Origin: Bibersteinia trehalosi
GTDB taxonomy: Bacteria; Pseudomonadota; Gammaproteobacteria; Enterobacterales; Pasteurellaceae
Reading direction: 5' to 3'
Assembly: GCF_004346205.1 (NCBI RefSeq)
Contig: NZ_SMAM01000001.1
Coordinates: 62,001-126,000 of the forward strand
DNA: 64,000 bases
The notes below the pieces were generated by a model. That model had not been told where the DNA came from, made no database searches, and saw nothing but the letters and a program-made list of their open reading frames with translations. A program made the position numbers and the translations under genes. Of the stretch, positions 54,380-64,000 are shown piece by piece. Each line of letters begins with the position of its first letter. Positions within the stretch are counted from its first letter, which is position 1.

Positions 54380-55105
54380 ATGCCAACGCTTTATGCAGAA
54401 CATTTGGCGAAAAGTTATAGCGGTCGTCAAGTGGTTAAAGATGTCAGTTTTAATGTCAAAGCGGGGGAAATTGTCGGTTTGCTTGGTCCGAATGGGGCAG
54501 GGAAGACAACTTCTTTCTATATGGTTGTTGGGCTTGTACGTCATGATCACGGAACAATTCGTATTGATGAGCAAGATATTAGTGTCCTGCCAATGCATGA
54601 TCGCGCTAAGCAAGGTATTGGCTATTTACCGCAAGAAGCCTCTATTTTTCGTCGTTTGAGTGTGTATGACAACTTAATGGCGGTGCTACAAATCCGTAAG
54701 GATCTGAATGAGCAGCAACGTAAGGCACGGGCAGACGAGCTGATTAGCGAATTTCATATTGAGCATATTCGTAATAGCTTGGGGCAATCTCTTTCTGGCG
54801 GTGAGCGTCGTCGCGTTGAGATCGCACGAGCACTAGCGGCCAATCCTCAGTTTATCCTGCTTGATGAGCCTTTTGCAGGGGTTGATCCTATTTCTGTGAT
54901 CGATATTAAAAAGATTATTGTGAACCTAAAAGAGCGAGGCTTAGGGGTTTTGATTACCGATCACAATGTGCGTGAAACCCTAGATGTGTGTGAGCGCGCC
55001 TATATTGTTGGTAGTGGGCAGATGATAGCGAGTGGTACGCCACAGCAGGTACTAGATAATGCTGATGTAAAACGCGTTTATTTAGGCGATCAGTTTAAAC
55101 TTTAA
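54380..55105 (+). CDS. lptB: Lipopolysaccharide export ABC transporter ATP-binding protein LptB
   Basis: 241 residues, exactly the E. coli length. Walker [13 protein letters not shown]-loop [12 protein letters not shown], signature [16 protein letters not shown], Walker [15 protein letters not shown] and H-loop TDHNVRETL. It powers LPS extraction with LptFG. In enteric bacteria rpoN and hpf follow; here ptsN follows directly after 54 nt that hold an uptake sequence (55107-55125). Confidence 0.96.
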   Translation: MPTLYAEHLAKSYSGRQVVKDVSFNVKAGEIVGLLGPNGAGKTTSFYMVVGLVRHDHGTIRIDEQDISVLPMHDRAKQGIGYLPQEASIFRRLSVYDNLMAVLQIRKDLNEQQRKARADELISEFHIEHIRNSLGQSLSGGERRRVEIARALAANPQFILLDEPFAGVDPISVIDIKKIIVNLKERGLGVLITDHNVRETLDVCERAYIVGSGQMIASGTPQQVLDNADVKRVYLGDQFKL

Positions 55106-55159
55106 GAACAAGCGGTTATTTTTTGCAATTTTTTTGCAAAAGCACTGCTTCTAATACAA

Positions 55160-55678
55160 ATGAAATTAACGGAATTTTTAACGCCGGAAAATATTCGGCT
55201 TGGCGTGGCTGTTTCCAGCAAAAAACGTGCGTTAGAGCTAGTGGGTGAAGTAGTTGCGGATTATCTTAATCAGCAACAAGATAGTGAAACAGGGCAAAAT
55301 CTATGCCCAGTGGCTTGCTTTACGAACCTATTTAAACGGGAAAAGCTCGGTTCAACAGGGATCAATCAAGGGGTTGCTTTACCGCATGCAAAACTACCAG
55401 AAAATAGCTGTGCGAGCTTGCCAAAACCTGTGGCAGTTTTTTTGAAACTTGAAGAACCGATAGAGTTTGAGGCAAGTGATAATAAACATGTTGATTTAAT
55501 TTATGCGTTACTCTTTCCTGAAGATTGTTGTGGCGAATATAAAAATAAATTGCCAGAAATTGCGCAATTGCTCGGTGATAAAGCATTGCTCAAACAGCTA
55601 CGGGCGGCTGAAAGCGCGGACGATATTTGGCAAATTTTAGATCGTAGTGAAATTCAACAGAATGAGAGTGAAAACTGA
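55160..55678 (+). CDS. ptsN: PTS nitrogen regulatory protein IIA (EIIA-Ntr)
   Basis: 172 residues. The phosphorylated histidine His76 lies in [10 protein letters not shown]; the N-terminus [20 protein letters not shown] and C-terminal [18 protein letters not shown] follow the family. It regulates potassium and other systems in the nitrogen PTS. Its stop overlaps the rapZ ATG (TGATG). Present although rpoN is missing from this locus. Confidence 0.92.
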   Translation: MKLTEFLTPENIRLGVAVSSKKRALELVGEVVADYLNQQQDSETGQNLCPVACFTNLFKREKLGSTGINQGVALPHAKLPENSCASLPKPVAVFLKLEEPIEFEASDNKHVDLIYALLFPEDCCGEYKNKLPEIAQLLGDKALLKQLRAAESADDIWQILDRSEIQQNESEN

Positions 55679-56541
55679 TGGAACTCATTATTATTAGCGG
55701 CCGTTCAGGATCTGGAAAATCAGTTGCCTTACGAGCATTAGAAGATGTGGGATATTATTGTGTGGATAATATCCCTTTGCCGTTAATACCACAGCTTACC
55801 GAATATGCAATGAAAACGGATAAATCGGTAGTGGTTAGCTTAGATATTCGTAATTTTCCAGAAAATGCACGAGAGTTTGAGTCTATTTTACATAGCTTAC
55901 CTCAGTGTATTTCAACGAAAATTATCTTCTTAGAATGTGAGCGAAACAGCTTAATTCGTCGCTATAGCGATTCTCGTCGCTTACACCCTCTCTCTAGTCA
56001 AGATTTATCTTTAGAAAGCGCGATTGATTTAGAAACTCGTTTGCTTGAACTATTAGTGCAACAAGCAAATTATATTATTGATACCACACATCTTTCTTCT
56101 CACTCTCTGGCAGAACAACTGCGTGAATTATTACGAGGTTCTTCAGAAAAAGTGCTCCAAATTATTGTGGAATCTTTTGGCTTTAAATATGGTGTTCCGG
56201 CAGATGCGGATTATGTATTTGATGTGCGTTTCTTACCTAATCCACATTGGAATGTTGAATTACGTCCAATGACAGGGCTTGATCAACCTGTTATCGCATT
56301 TCTTGAGCAACATGCTGAGGTGCATAATTTTATTTACCACACTCGCAGTTATTTAGAAATGTGGTTGCCTGCTTTAGAGAAAAATAATCGTAGTTATTTG
56401 ACGATTGCAATTGGTTGTACTGGTGGCAAACATCGTTCGGTTTTTATTGCAGAGCAAATAGCCAAATACTTTGCTAGTCGCGATAAAAAAGTACAGGTGC
56501 GTCATCGCAGTTTAGAGAAACATCATAATAAGAAAAGTTAA
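55678..56541 (+). CDS. rapZ: RNase adapter protein RapZ
   Basis: 287 residues (E. coli 284). Walker [25 protein letters not shown] (split motif 8-31), DIRNFP and the C-terminal [21 protein letters not shown]-binding part are typical. RapZ recruits RNase E to the sRNA GlmZ in E. coli; whether that sRNA exists here is unknown. ubiI follows after one base. The gene npr, which follows rapZ in E. coli, is absent. Confidence 0.95.
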   Translation: MELIIISGRSGSGKSVALRALEDVGYYCVDNIPLPLIPQLTEYAMKTDKSVVVSLDIRNFPENAREFESILHSLPQCISTKIIFLECERNSLIRRYSDSRRLHPLSSQDLSLESAIDLETRLLELLVQQANYIIDTTHLSSHSLAEQLRELLRGSSEKVLQIIVESFGFKYGVPADADYVFDVRFLPNPHWNVELRPMTGLDQPVIAFLEQHAEVHNFIYHTRSYLEMWLPALEKNNRSYLTIAIGCTGGKHRSVFIAEQIAKYFASRDKKVQVRHRSLEKHHNKKS

Positions 56542-56542
56542 A

Positions 56543-57727
56543 ATGAAAACAGCAGATATTGTGATTGTTGGTGGCGGAATGGTCGGGCTTGCCGTTGCAG
56601 GTTTGCTGGCTAAAACAGATTGCCAAATTAAGATTATTGAACAGCATGTACCGCAGGTTTATGAGGCAGAAATCAGTAACCGTGTGAGCGCCATTAATCG
56701 TGCCAGCCAACAAATGTTACAAGTCATAGGTGCATGGCAACTGATTCCTGAAGAGCGTTTATCGGCTTACGATAAAATGTCGGTATGGGAAAGGGACAGT
56801 TTTGCTAAAATCTGTTTTGATAATCATGATCCCGTAATTCGCCAGCTAGGGTTGGATCAGCTTGGTTTTATTATTGAGAATAATCAAATTCAAGCAGCTT
56901 TATGGCAAAAAGTGAGTCAGCAAGCCAATGTTGAGATCATTTTAACTCAACCTAAAACATTAGGGATTAGTGAAAATGGCGCTTTTCTTACTTTAGAAAA
57001 TGGCGAAATGTTATCGACCAAATTAGTGATTGGCGCGGATGGTGCAACTTCTTGGGTGCGCCAGCAAGCTAAAATTCCGCTAGTCAGCCGCGATTATCAG
57101 CATTCTGCTTTGGTATGTAATGTACAAACGGCTGAAAAACACGAAAAAACAGCACGACAAATTTTTGCACCAGACAGTATTTTGGCTTTTTTACCATTAC
57201 CTGATCAAAATCTCTGCTCTATTGTTTGGTCATTACCACCAAATAAAGCGAAACAGCTTGTAGAATGTGATGAAATGCAATTTAATCAAGCGTTAAGTAT
57301 TGCTTTTGATAATCGTCTTGGACTTTGTTCTTTGCAAAGTTCTCGTGCAATTTATCCGCTTGTTGCGCGTTATGCGCGGGATTTTGCACGTTCTCGAGTG
57401 GCTTTAGTTGGCGATGCCGCACACACTATTCACCCATTGGCTGGTTTAGGGGTAAATTTGGGTTTTGCGGATGCAATGTTATTAGCGAAAGAAATTCAAG
57501 TGCATTTGCAGCTTAGTCATGATATCGGTGAATATCGTCATTTACGCCAATTTGAACGAATGCGAAAGGTTGAGGCAGTAAAATTACTTACCGCAATGGA
57601 AGGAATTAAACAGTTATTCAGTGGTGATAATCCATTAAAAAAATTGGTTCGAGGCATAGGTATGTCTGCAACAAATCAGAATAGTTTGTTGAAAAAATTC
57701 TTGATTGAACAAGCTATTGGTGTTTAA
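56543..57727 (+). CDS. ubiI: FAD-dependent ubiquinone-pathway hydroxylase, UbiI (VisC) type
   Basis: 394 residues. The GxGxxG FAD site is VGGGMVGLAVAGLL (9-22), DG motif GADGATSWVR and GD motif VALVGDAAHTIHPLAGLGVNLG. VSAINRASQQML, LAFLPLPDQNLCSIVWSLP and AFDNRLGLC are closest to E. coli UbiI (VisC), with UbiH and UbiF as more distant relatives. It hydroxylates the ring in ubiquinone synthesis. Its place after rapZ differs from E. coli. The C-terminus is a few residues shorter than VisC. Confidence 0.8.
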   Translation: MKTADIVIVGGGMVGLAVAGLLAKTDCQIKIIEQHVPQVYEAEISNRVSAINRASQQMLQVIGAWQLIPEERLSAYDKMSVWERDSFAKICFDNHDPVIRQLGLDQLGFIIENNQIQAALWQKVSQQANVEIILTQPKTLGISENGAFLTLENGEMLSTKLVIGADGATSWVRQQAKIPLVSRDYQHSALVCNVQTAEKHEKTARQIFAPDSILAFLPLPDQNLCSIVWSLPPNKAKQLVECDEMQFNQALSIAFDNRLGLCSLQSSRAIYPLVARYARDFARSRVALVGDAAHTIHPLAGLGVNLGFADAMLLAKEIQVHLQLSHDIGEYRHLRQFERMRKVEAVKLLTAMEGIKQLFSGDNPLKKLVRGIGMSATNQNSLLKKFLIEQAIGV

Positions 57728-57861
57728 CCGAGTGTTTTTTGCTCGTTTAAGTATAGAGGTTGAACAAATTGTCTAAATCTCTGTCTTAGGCGAAGTAATT
57801 AGCGAGCCTTATGCGATAAAATAAGGCTTATTTTTATTTATCTTCATAAAGGACTGTTCAA

Positions 57862-58416
57862 ATGAACAAATTTACCAAAATTAGTGCAGCTGCATTATTT
57901 GCTCTTTTCTTAACCGCTTGTGATAAACCAGCTGAAAAAACTGCGGAAGCACCAAAAGCTGAAGCAGCGCAAGCTCAAGTTACTCAAGCAGTTGATCAAC
58001 AAGAAGTTGCTGATTTTCAAAAAATCGTGGAATGGAATCAAGCACAAGAGGCCGCTTTAGCAGAGTCGCAAGCCGCGTTACAAGAAACTATTGCAACAGG
58101 CGACAAAGCCAAAATTGAAGAGTCATTAAAAGTATTTACCACTAAAGTAGCAGAAGTATTAAGTAGCTTAGATGCTGTAGAAGTGAAAAGTGAAGCAGTT
58201 TCTCAATTCAAAGCAAAAACGAAAGAAACTTTAACGCTATCTAATGATTTAATTACTGAATCGGTAAAAGTGATGGCAAATCCAACTGCTGAAGCACAAC
58301 AGGTGATTCAAGAAAAAAGCCAAGTGTTGATTAAAGCTGGTCAAGAATTACAACAGCTTCAATTACAGTTACAACAACGTTTGATGCCAACAGCACCAGC
58401 TGCGGATGCAAAATAA
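57862..58416 (+). CDS. Hypothetical alanine/glutamine-rich lipoprotein
   Basis: 184 residues. MNKFTKISAAALFALFLTAC gives a lipobox (LTAC), lipidated Cys20. Residues 22-50 are low-complexity (Ala, Glu, Lys, Gln), and 55-175 form long amphipathic helices (AESQAALQETIATGDKAKIEESLKVF, LQQLQLQLQQRL). No enzyme motif. The helical lipoprotein design resembles small outer-membrane lipoproteins of Pasteurellaceae but I cannot name a family. AAAGGACTG precedes ATG. Monocistronic, with a good terminator. Confidence 0.7.
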   Translation: MNKFTKISAAALFALFLTACDKPAEKTAEAPKAEAAQAQVTQAVDQQEVADFQKIVEWNQAQEAALAESQAALQETIATGDKAKIEESLKVFTTKVAEVLSSLDAVEVKSEAVSQFKAKTKETLTLSNDLITESVKVMANPTAEAQQVIQEKSQVLIKAGQELQQLQLQLQQRLMPTAPAADAK

Positions 58417-58427
58417 GCAATAAATAT

Positions 58428-58459
58428 AAAGCCAAGATTTTCTCTTGGCTTTATTTGTT
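58428..58459 (+). terminator. Terminator after the lipoprotein gene
   Basis: AAAGCCAAGA / TCTTGGCTTT with a TTTTC loop, then ATTTGTTT. Faces yacG. Confidence 0.85.
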
Positions 58460-58475
58460 TTATCTGCTCTTCAGC

Positions 58476-58682
58476 TTAATTGTGATTTTCCATCTCTTTC
58501 AATTTTATTTGGAGTTCTAAATCTTCCGTCATTAAATCATCAGAGCTACCAGCGATACTGCGGCTTTCGCTTGCCCATTCGCCTAAATCAATTAAACGAC
58601 AGCGATCGCTGCAAAATGGACGGTATTTACTCTCTTCAGACCAAATTACTTCGGCTTTACAAGTCGGGCAGTTTACTTTCAT
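58476..58682 (-). CDS. yacG: DNA gyrase inhibitor YacG
   Basis: 68 residues. Zinc finger with Cys5, Cys8, Cys24 and Cys28 (CPTC ... FCSDRC), followed by DLGEWASES typical of YacG. It binds GyrB and blocks DNA binding in E. coli. Two bases separate it from the coaE stop, so it is co-transcribed with coaE and the pil genes. Confidence 0.93.
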   Translation of the reverse strand: MKVNCPTCKAEVIWSEESKYRPFCSDRCRLIDLGEWASESRSIAGSSDDLMTEDLELQIKLKEMENHN

Positions 58683-58684
58683 TG

Positions 58685-59993
<1,309 letters not shown>

Positions 59994-59997
<4 letters not shown>

Positions 59998-61190
59998 TCA
60001 ATCATTGCTCCCATATCAAAAATAGGTAGATATAAACCGATTAAAATAGTACCGACAATGAATCCTATCACGAGCATTAACAGCGGCTCTAGCATTTGTG
60101 AAAGTAAGTCAATTTGATATTCTAATTTTTGGCGATAAATTTCACTCACTTGTAATAACATCTCGGCCAGTTTCCCACTTTGTTCACCTACCTTTATCAT
60201 TTGTAATACTTCATTTGGAAATAAATGGGCAGGTAAGCAGTCAGAGAGCCTATAGCCTTGCTTTAAGCGTGCTAATGTTTTAGAAAGTTCGGGGGATAAA
60301 ATAGGATCGTTGCTTTTGGCTGAGATAAAACTATCAAGTACGCTGTCAAGACGTAAGTGTGCTTGCAGCATTAATCCACAGTTGTAGCAGACAAAGACTA
60401 AACGAGCCTGTAAATGGATTTGCTTAAACAGTGGTAGAATAGAAAGAATCTGAGCTTTCAAGCGGGTAAGAATTTGAGTTTTTTTACTAATAAAATACAG
60501 TAACAAGCTTAAACTTATAATGGAAATGAGTAGTGCAATAAAGTGGTGTTGTAAAAAATCTGACAAGTAGAAGAGAATCTTTGTCATTAACGGTAGCTCT
60601 CTGTTTTTAGCATCATAAAGCTCTGCGAATTTAGGAACGATAAATAATAGAAGAAGTACAGATAAGCTAATGGAAATGAACAAGATCATGATGGGATAAA
60701 ATAAAATTTTTTTGAGTTTTTTATTGAGTTGTTCACTACGTTGACGATTTTGTGAGATATTGCTTAAAATCTTATTGAGCTCGCCACTTTGTTCGCCAAT
60801 TTTAATGAGCTGTATTTCTTGCTGTGTAAGAAATTTCCCCGTATTTTCAAAGGATTGAGCAAGAGAGAAGCCATTTTCAAGTTGCTGAATAACAGCTCTT
60901 AGCCACAAATATATTTTGCTGTTTTGGCAGTTTTCTAACAGCATTGTTAAGCTGAGTTTTAGCGGAATAGTTGCGTTAGCCAGCAGAGCAAATTGCTGTA
61001 AAAATTGTGTAATTTCACTTGATTTTGGTTGTTGTGGTAAAACAAAATTCCGCTGAATGCGAATATGACTGAAGCCCTGCTGTTGCAAGCGTTGCTCAAG
61101 TTGTTGCGTGCTTTCAGCAAGCTGTTTACCAGATTGTTTTTGCCCAAAACGATCACGTGCTTGCCAACGAAATTCATAAACGTTAAACAT
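59994..61190 (-). CDS. pilC: Type IV pilus inner-membrane platform protein PilC
   Basis: 398 residues from ATG 61190, which overlaps the pilB stop by eight bases; an in-frame start at 61214 is possible. Two GspF domains (QFALLANATIPLKLSLTML and VFVCYNCGLMLQAHLRLDSVL regions) each end in membrane helices, with the IKVGEQSGKLAEML motif and C-terminal LEPLLMLVIGFIVGTILIGLYLP. Works with PilB in pilus assembly. E. coli HofC is the homologue. Confidence 0.92.
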
Positions 61191-62580
61191 GGCCAAATAC
61201 CCGTTCAATTTCATGCAAGTCGGTTAGATTTTCAGCTAATTTGTGCTTTGCGCTTTCCTGTAATGTGGGATAGTCTAAGCAAGCGGTTGATTTTTCAAAC
61301 TGTTCTGCAACACGAGAGAAAAGTTGAAATACGCCTATTCGTCCTTTGTAGCCTTGATAACATTCTTGGCAACCTTTGCCCTTGCATTTAGGGCAAATAA
61401 GGCGAACCAAACGTTGAGCAATCACTAATAACAGTGAATTTTTTATTTCATAGTCTTTAATACCGAGTTGATTTAGGCGTTCAATCGCTGAGGGCGCATC
61501 ATTTGTATGTAAAGTAGAAAGCACTAGATGGCCTGTTTGTGCTGCTCGTAATGCAATTTCGGCGCTCTCTTCATCTCGAATTTCTCCCAGCATAATAATA
61601 TCTGGATCTTGGCGGAGAAATGTACGTAATAGCCGGCTAAAATCAAGTTGAATAGCGTGGTTTACTTGTGTTTGAATTAAGCCTTCGATCTCAATTTCAA
61701 TAGGATCTTCAGCAGTAAGAATATGCTTATCGCTTTGGTTTAAATAATTCAATGCACTATAGAGCGTAATACTTTTACCACTCCCAGTTGGGCCTGTTAC
61801 GAGAATCATTCCTTGAGGTTGTTTTAAAGCATTGAGCAGTTTCTCTTGTTGCGCTTGGGTAAAACCGAGCGAGAGAAAATCCAAGTGAGTAGGTTTATTT
61901 TTTTGTAAGCGCAGAACCATTTTTTCACCATATTGCACAGGTAGGGTAGAAACACGAAAATCTAAGATTTCATTCAGTTCGGTAGTAAAGCTAAACTGTC
62001 CATCTTGTGGTAAACGATTTTCACTGATATCTAGTTTGGCTAATAGTTTCAGACGAGAAAGTAAACGACTTGAAAAATGGGTGGGTAAGGTTTTATAAAG
62101 TTGGAGTACACCATCAATACGCAGACGAATCATTAAATGCTGTTTATGGGGCTCAATGTGAATATCAGAAGCATTTTTCTGTAAACAGAATTTAAATAGA
62201 TTATCTAGAGTGCGAATAATCGGATCATTAAAATCAAGTCCGTCAGAGAATGTTTGCTCATCGATATGTAGAGTTTGAAATTCATCAAAGTCTATTGCTA
62301 CCTCATTTTCAGGGGATAACTGATTAAGTAAAAATTTCAATTCCTCGCTTTCAACTAATACAGGTTCAACCTGTTTATGCGTGAGAAAAGTAAAAATTTC
62401 ACAAGCATTTAGATTATTTTCATCATCAAGCGCCAGCCAGATTTTCTGCTCATTTTCCTGCAGAGGCATAGCAAGATAACGGCGTAGTAGTTGCTTTTCA
62501 TCGCAGTTTTTTTGCCATTGTCGTTCACTGATTTCAAACTGGGTTGATGAGTTGAGTGCGCAGATGGTGTATTTAGACAT
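61183..62580 (-). CDS. pilB: Type IV pilus assembly ATPase PilB
   Basis: 465 residues. Walker A GPTGSGKSITLYS, the Asp box LTAEDPIEIEI, Walker B IMLGEIRDEESAEIAL, HLVLSTLHTND and the zinc-binding CPKCKGKGCQECYQGYKGRIG are present. The N-terminal 120 residues form the MshEN-like domain. It powers pilus extension. The stop codon overlaps the pilC start. pilT is not in the window. Confidence 0.94.
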   Translation of the reverse strand: MSKYTICALNSSTQFEISERQWQKNCDEKQLLRRYLAMPLQENEQKIWLALDDENNLNACEIFTFLTHKQVEPVLVESEELKFLLNQLSPENEVAIDFDEFQTLHIDEQTFSDGLDFNDPIIRTLDNLFKFCLQKNASDIHIEPHKQHLMIRLRIDGVLQLYKTLPTHFSSRLLSRLKLLAKLDISENRLPQDGQFSFTTELNEILDFRVSTLPVQYGEKMVLRLQKNKPTHLDFLSLGFTQAQQEKLLNALKQPQGMILVTGPTGSGKSITLYSALNYLNQSDKHILTAEDPIEIEIEGLIQTQVNHAIQLDFSRLLRTFLRQDPDIIMLGEIRDEESAEIALRAAQTGHLVLSTLHTNDAPSAIERLNQLGIKDYEIKNSLLLVIAQRLVRLICPKCKGKGCQECYQGYKGRIGVFQLFSRVAEQFEKSTACLDYPTLQESAKHKLAENLTDLHEIERVFGHV

Positions 62581-62638
62581 AGGTTTTCCTTGGTGATAAC
62601 AAGGGGCGTTCCCCCTTGTTTGTATGATTCAAGTCGTG

Positions 62639-63085
62639 TTATTCCGAACTACAGAAATTAGCAGGGAATAAGCCTGTGTCTGCTCCAGTGCAATTGACTG
62701 ACCAAGTAATATTGTTGTTAGCAAATTTAGGTGTCATGGTATAGCTATATCCATCAAGGCTGCCTTTACCTTCAACATTAATAATGCCATTAGTGACAGA
62801 GACTGATTTCAAATATTTTGTATCACTACTCTCTGTTTTCGCAGCTTGAATTCCATTTGATCCTGCGGAGCAGTTGGTAGTAGCCCCTGTGTTATAAATA
62901 CAAATTTCCACATCTGATTTGTAAGAGGCAGAAGCACGTAACATTTCAGAGAGAGCCGCTTTTTGAGTATAGTTGGTATAAGATGGAATCGCGATAGTAG
63001 CGAGAATCGCAATGATCGCAATCACGATCATGAGTTCAATTAAAGTAAAGCCCTTTTGAAGTGGGCGAAAGTTAGAAATTTTCAT
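62639..63085 (-). CDS. pilA: Type IV major pilin PilA (ApfA-like)
   Basis: 148 residues from ATG 63085; a longer frame is unsupported. The leader MKISNFRPLQKG is followed by FTLIELMIVIAIIAILATIA with Glu5 of the mature pilin, so PilD cleaves after Gly12. SYTNYTQKAALSEML and the C-terminal disulfide (NCTGADTGLFPANFC) follow ApfA of A. pleuropneumoniae closely. AAGGATATGCT precedes the start. Forms the first gene of pilABCD-coaE-yacG. No clear CRP-S site is seen upstream. Confidence 0.93.
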   Translation of the reverse strand: MKISNFRPLQKGFTLIELMIVIAIIAILATIAIPSYTNYTQKAALSEMLRASASYKSDVEICIYNTGATTNCSAGSNGIQAAKTESSDTKYLKSVSVTNGIINVEGKGSLDGYSYTMTPKFANNNITWSVNCTGADTGLFPANFCSSE

Positions 63086-63166
63086 AGCATATCCTTTTGG
63101 CTGAACGTAAAATTTACGCACTAATAGTTTGCAAAATTGGCAAAAAATTGCGAACAGTAAAAATGC

Positions 63167-63190
63167 TTTTTGGGATCGCCATCCCAAAAA
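63167..63190. repeat. Perfect dyad TTTTTGGGAT-CGCC-ATCCCAAAAA between pilA and radA
   Basis: Ten-base arms and a four-base loop in the 174-nt gap of divergent pilA and radA. The arms match the dyad at 17576-17597. The position between divergent promoters argues against a terminator. Confidence 0.6.
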
Positions 63191-63259
63191 TAGAAAGAGT
63201 CCTGTTCATTTATACACTATTTTGTTAATATTTGCGAAATTTTTTGATGGAGTAAAGGA

Positions 63260-64000
63260 ATGGCAAAAGCACCGAAAACCGCTTATGTATGTAGTGATTG
63301 TGGCGAAGAGTATTCAAAATGGATGGGGCAATGTCGTGCTTGTTTAGCATGGAATACGATTAGTGAAGTACGGTTAATTTCGTCAAAACAAGAAACCAAA
63401 GGTGCTCGCTTTAGTGGCTACGCGGGGCAAACTTCTGGTAAGGTACAAACGCTTTCAGAGATCAGCTTGCAGGAAGTACCAAGGTTTAGCAGTGGCTTTA
63501 ATGAACTAGATCGAGTATTAGGCGGAGGGATTGTACCTGGAAGTGCAATTTTAATTGGCGGGCATCCCGGGGCAGGAAAAAGCACTTTATTACTCCAAGT
63601 TATGTGTGGCTTGTCATCAAGATTGCCAACACTCTATGTAACAGGTGAAGAGTCATTACAACAGGTTGCCATGCGAGCAAATCGTTTGGGGTTGCCAACC
63701 GAGCATTTGAAGATGCTTTCAGAAACCTCTGTTGAGCATATTTGTAATCTTGCAGATCAGGAAAAACCCAAATTGATGGTTATTGATTCTATTCAGGTCA
63801 TGCATCTTGCTGATATTCAATCTTCTCCAGGGAGTGTTGCACAGGTGCGAGAATGTGCTTCTTTTTTAACTCGTTATGCGAAAACCCGTCAAGTAGCGAT
63901 TATTATGGTTGGACATGTGACGAAAGATGGCACCTTAGCAGGTCCAAAAGTGTTAGAACATGCCATTGATGCATCATTATTGCTAGAAGGAGAAGCAGAT
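63260..64000 (+). CDS. radA: DNA repair protein RadA (partial, runs off the window)
   Basis: The first 247 codons, from ATG 63260 with AAAGGA before it, open to the end of the window. A zinc finger CSDCGEEYSKWMGQCRAC (11-28) is followed by the RecA-like core with Walker A GGHPGAGKSTLLLQ, then SGFNELDRVLGGGIVPGS before it, EESLQQVAMRANRLG and VIDSIQVMH. The KNRFG motif and Lon-like domain would lie beyond 64000. It acts in recombinational repair and branch migration. Divergent from pilA. Confidence 0.95.
   Translation, partial: MAKAPKTAYVCSDCGEEYSKWMGQCRACLAWNTISEVRLISSKQETKGARFSGYAGQTSGKVQTLSEISLQEVPRFSSGFNELDRVLGGGIVPGSAILIGGHPGAGKSTLLLQVMCGLSSRLPTLYVTGEESLQQVAMRANRLGLPTEHLKMLSETSVEHICNLADQEKPKLMVIDSIQVMHLADIQSSPGSVAQVRECASFLTRYAKTRQVAIIMVGHVTKDGTLAGPKVLEHAIDASLLLEGEAD

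Noticed and set aside
63086..63166. CRP-S (competence) site upstream of pilA
   Set aside because: A TTCGCAA half-site is present on the minus strand, but the matching TGCGA half at the right distance is missing.

Overview
The window is a chromosomal stretch from a member of the Pasteurellaceae. Uptake signal sequences with the core ACAAGCGGT, often followed by an AAATTTGCAAA-like tail, recur throughout. This is the Actinobacillus pleuropneumoniae / Mannheimia / Bibersteinia type, not the Haemophilus influenzae type (AAGTGCGGT). Gene content fits too: low-GC gamma-proteobacterial genes, a pilABCD-coaE-yacG cluster and fused trpCF. I cannot fix genus or species without a search.

Layout. 1-6.3 kb: a MarC-family protein, moeA-moeB (molybdenum cofactor), tRNA-Asn, trpCF on the minus strand, then yqcC-truC-yoaH and a periplasmic protein. 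6.3-9.9 kb: a CYTH phosphatase, ycjX and a 13-repeat type I-C-like CRISPR array with no cas genes in the window. 9.9-18.2 kb: alr, qmcA-ybbJ, then a minus-strand block yeaL-hrpA, a coiled-coil membrane protein and grpE; hrpA carries an in-frame REP-type doublet. 18.3-24.8 kb: aspS, glsA, raiA, lpxL, rdgB, ybjQ, ycgN, ydfG. 24.9-29.2 kb: leuD, leuC, bcr, rsuA, all on the minus strand. 29.6-35 kb: ychE, an OppA-like lipoprotein, mrp, then trpBA behind a TrpR-type operator. 35-40.6 kb: modE and modABC, separated by about 2 kb of accessory DNA (a small protein, a lipoprotein and a RelE/HigA-type toxin-antitoxin pair). 40.7-45.4 kb: tRNA-Ile2(CAU), gpmA, RNase P RNA, a DUF1007/NicO metal transport pair and an alanine symporter. 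45.5-51.1 kb: lepA, lepB, rnc, era, recO. 51.2-58.4 kb: metX behind a MetJ-type box, sanA, lptC-lptA-lptB-ptsN-rapZ-ubiI and a small lipoprotein. 58.5-64 kb: yacG, coaE, pilD, pilC, pilB, pilA on the minus strand, and the 5' part of radA running off the end.

Themes. Molybdenum genes occur at two places (moeAB; modE/modABC), and a clear ModE-type palindrome lies upstream of modA. Tryptophan genes are split (trpCF alone, trpBA alone). The envelope set is large (lpxL, lptCAB, lepB, sanA, lipoproteins). The lptB-ptsN junction lacks the rpoN-hpf genes found there in enteric bacteria.

The most unusual structure is in non-coding DNA: (a) a CRISPR array whose far-end degenerate repeat has become a perfect 11-bp hairpin with a U-rich tail; (b) a REPIN-like inverted REP doublet in frame inside hrpA; (c) five copies of a GGGGCG palindromic repeat, all in gaps between co-directional genes; (d) two copies of a longer GTTACTTT inverted-repeat element; (e) many head-to-head uptake-sequence pairs acting as terminators, one lookalike inside a signal-peptide coding region and one in the leuC leader. 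I see no clearly new multi-gene defence or metabolic system here; the modE-modABC insert is the best accessory segment.
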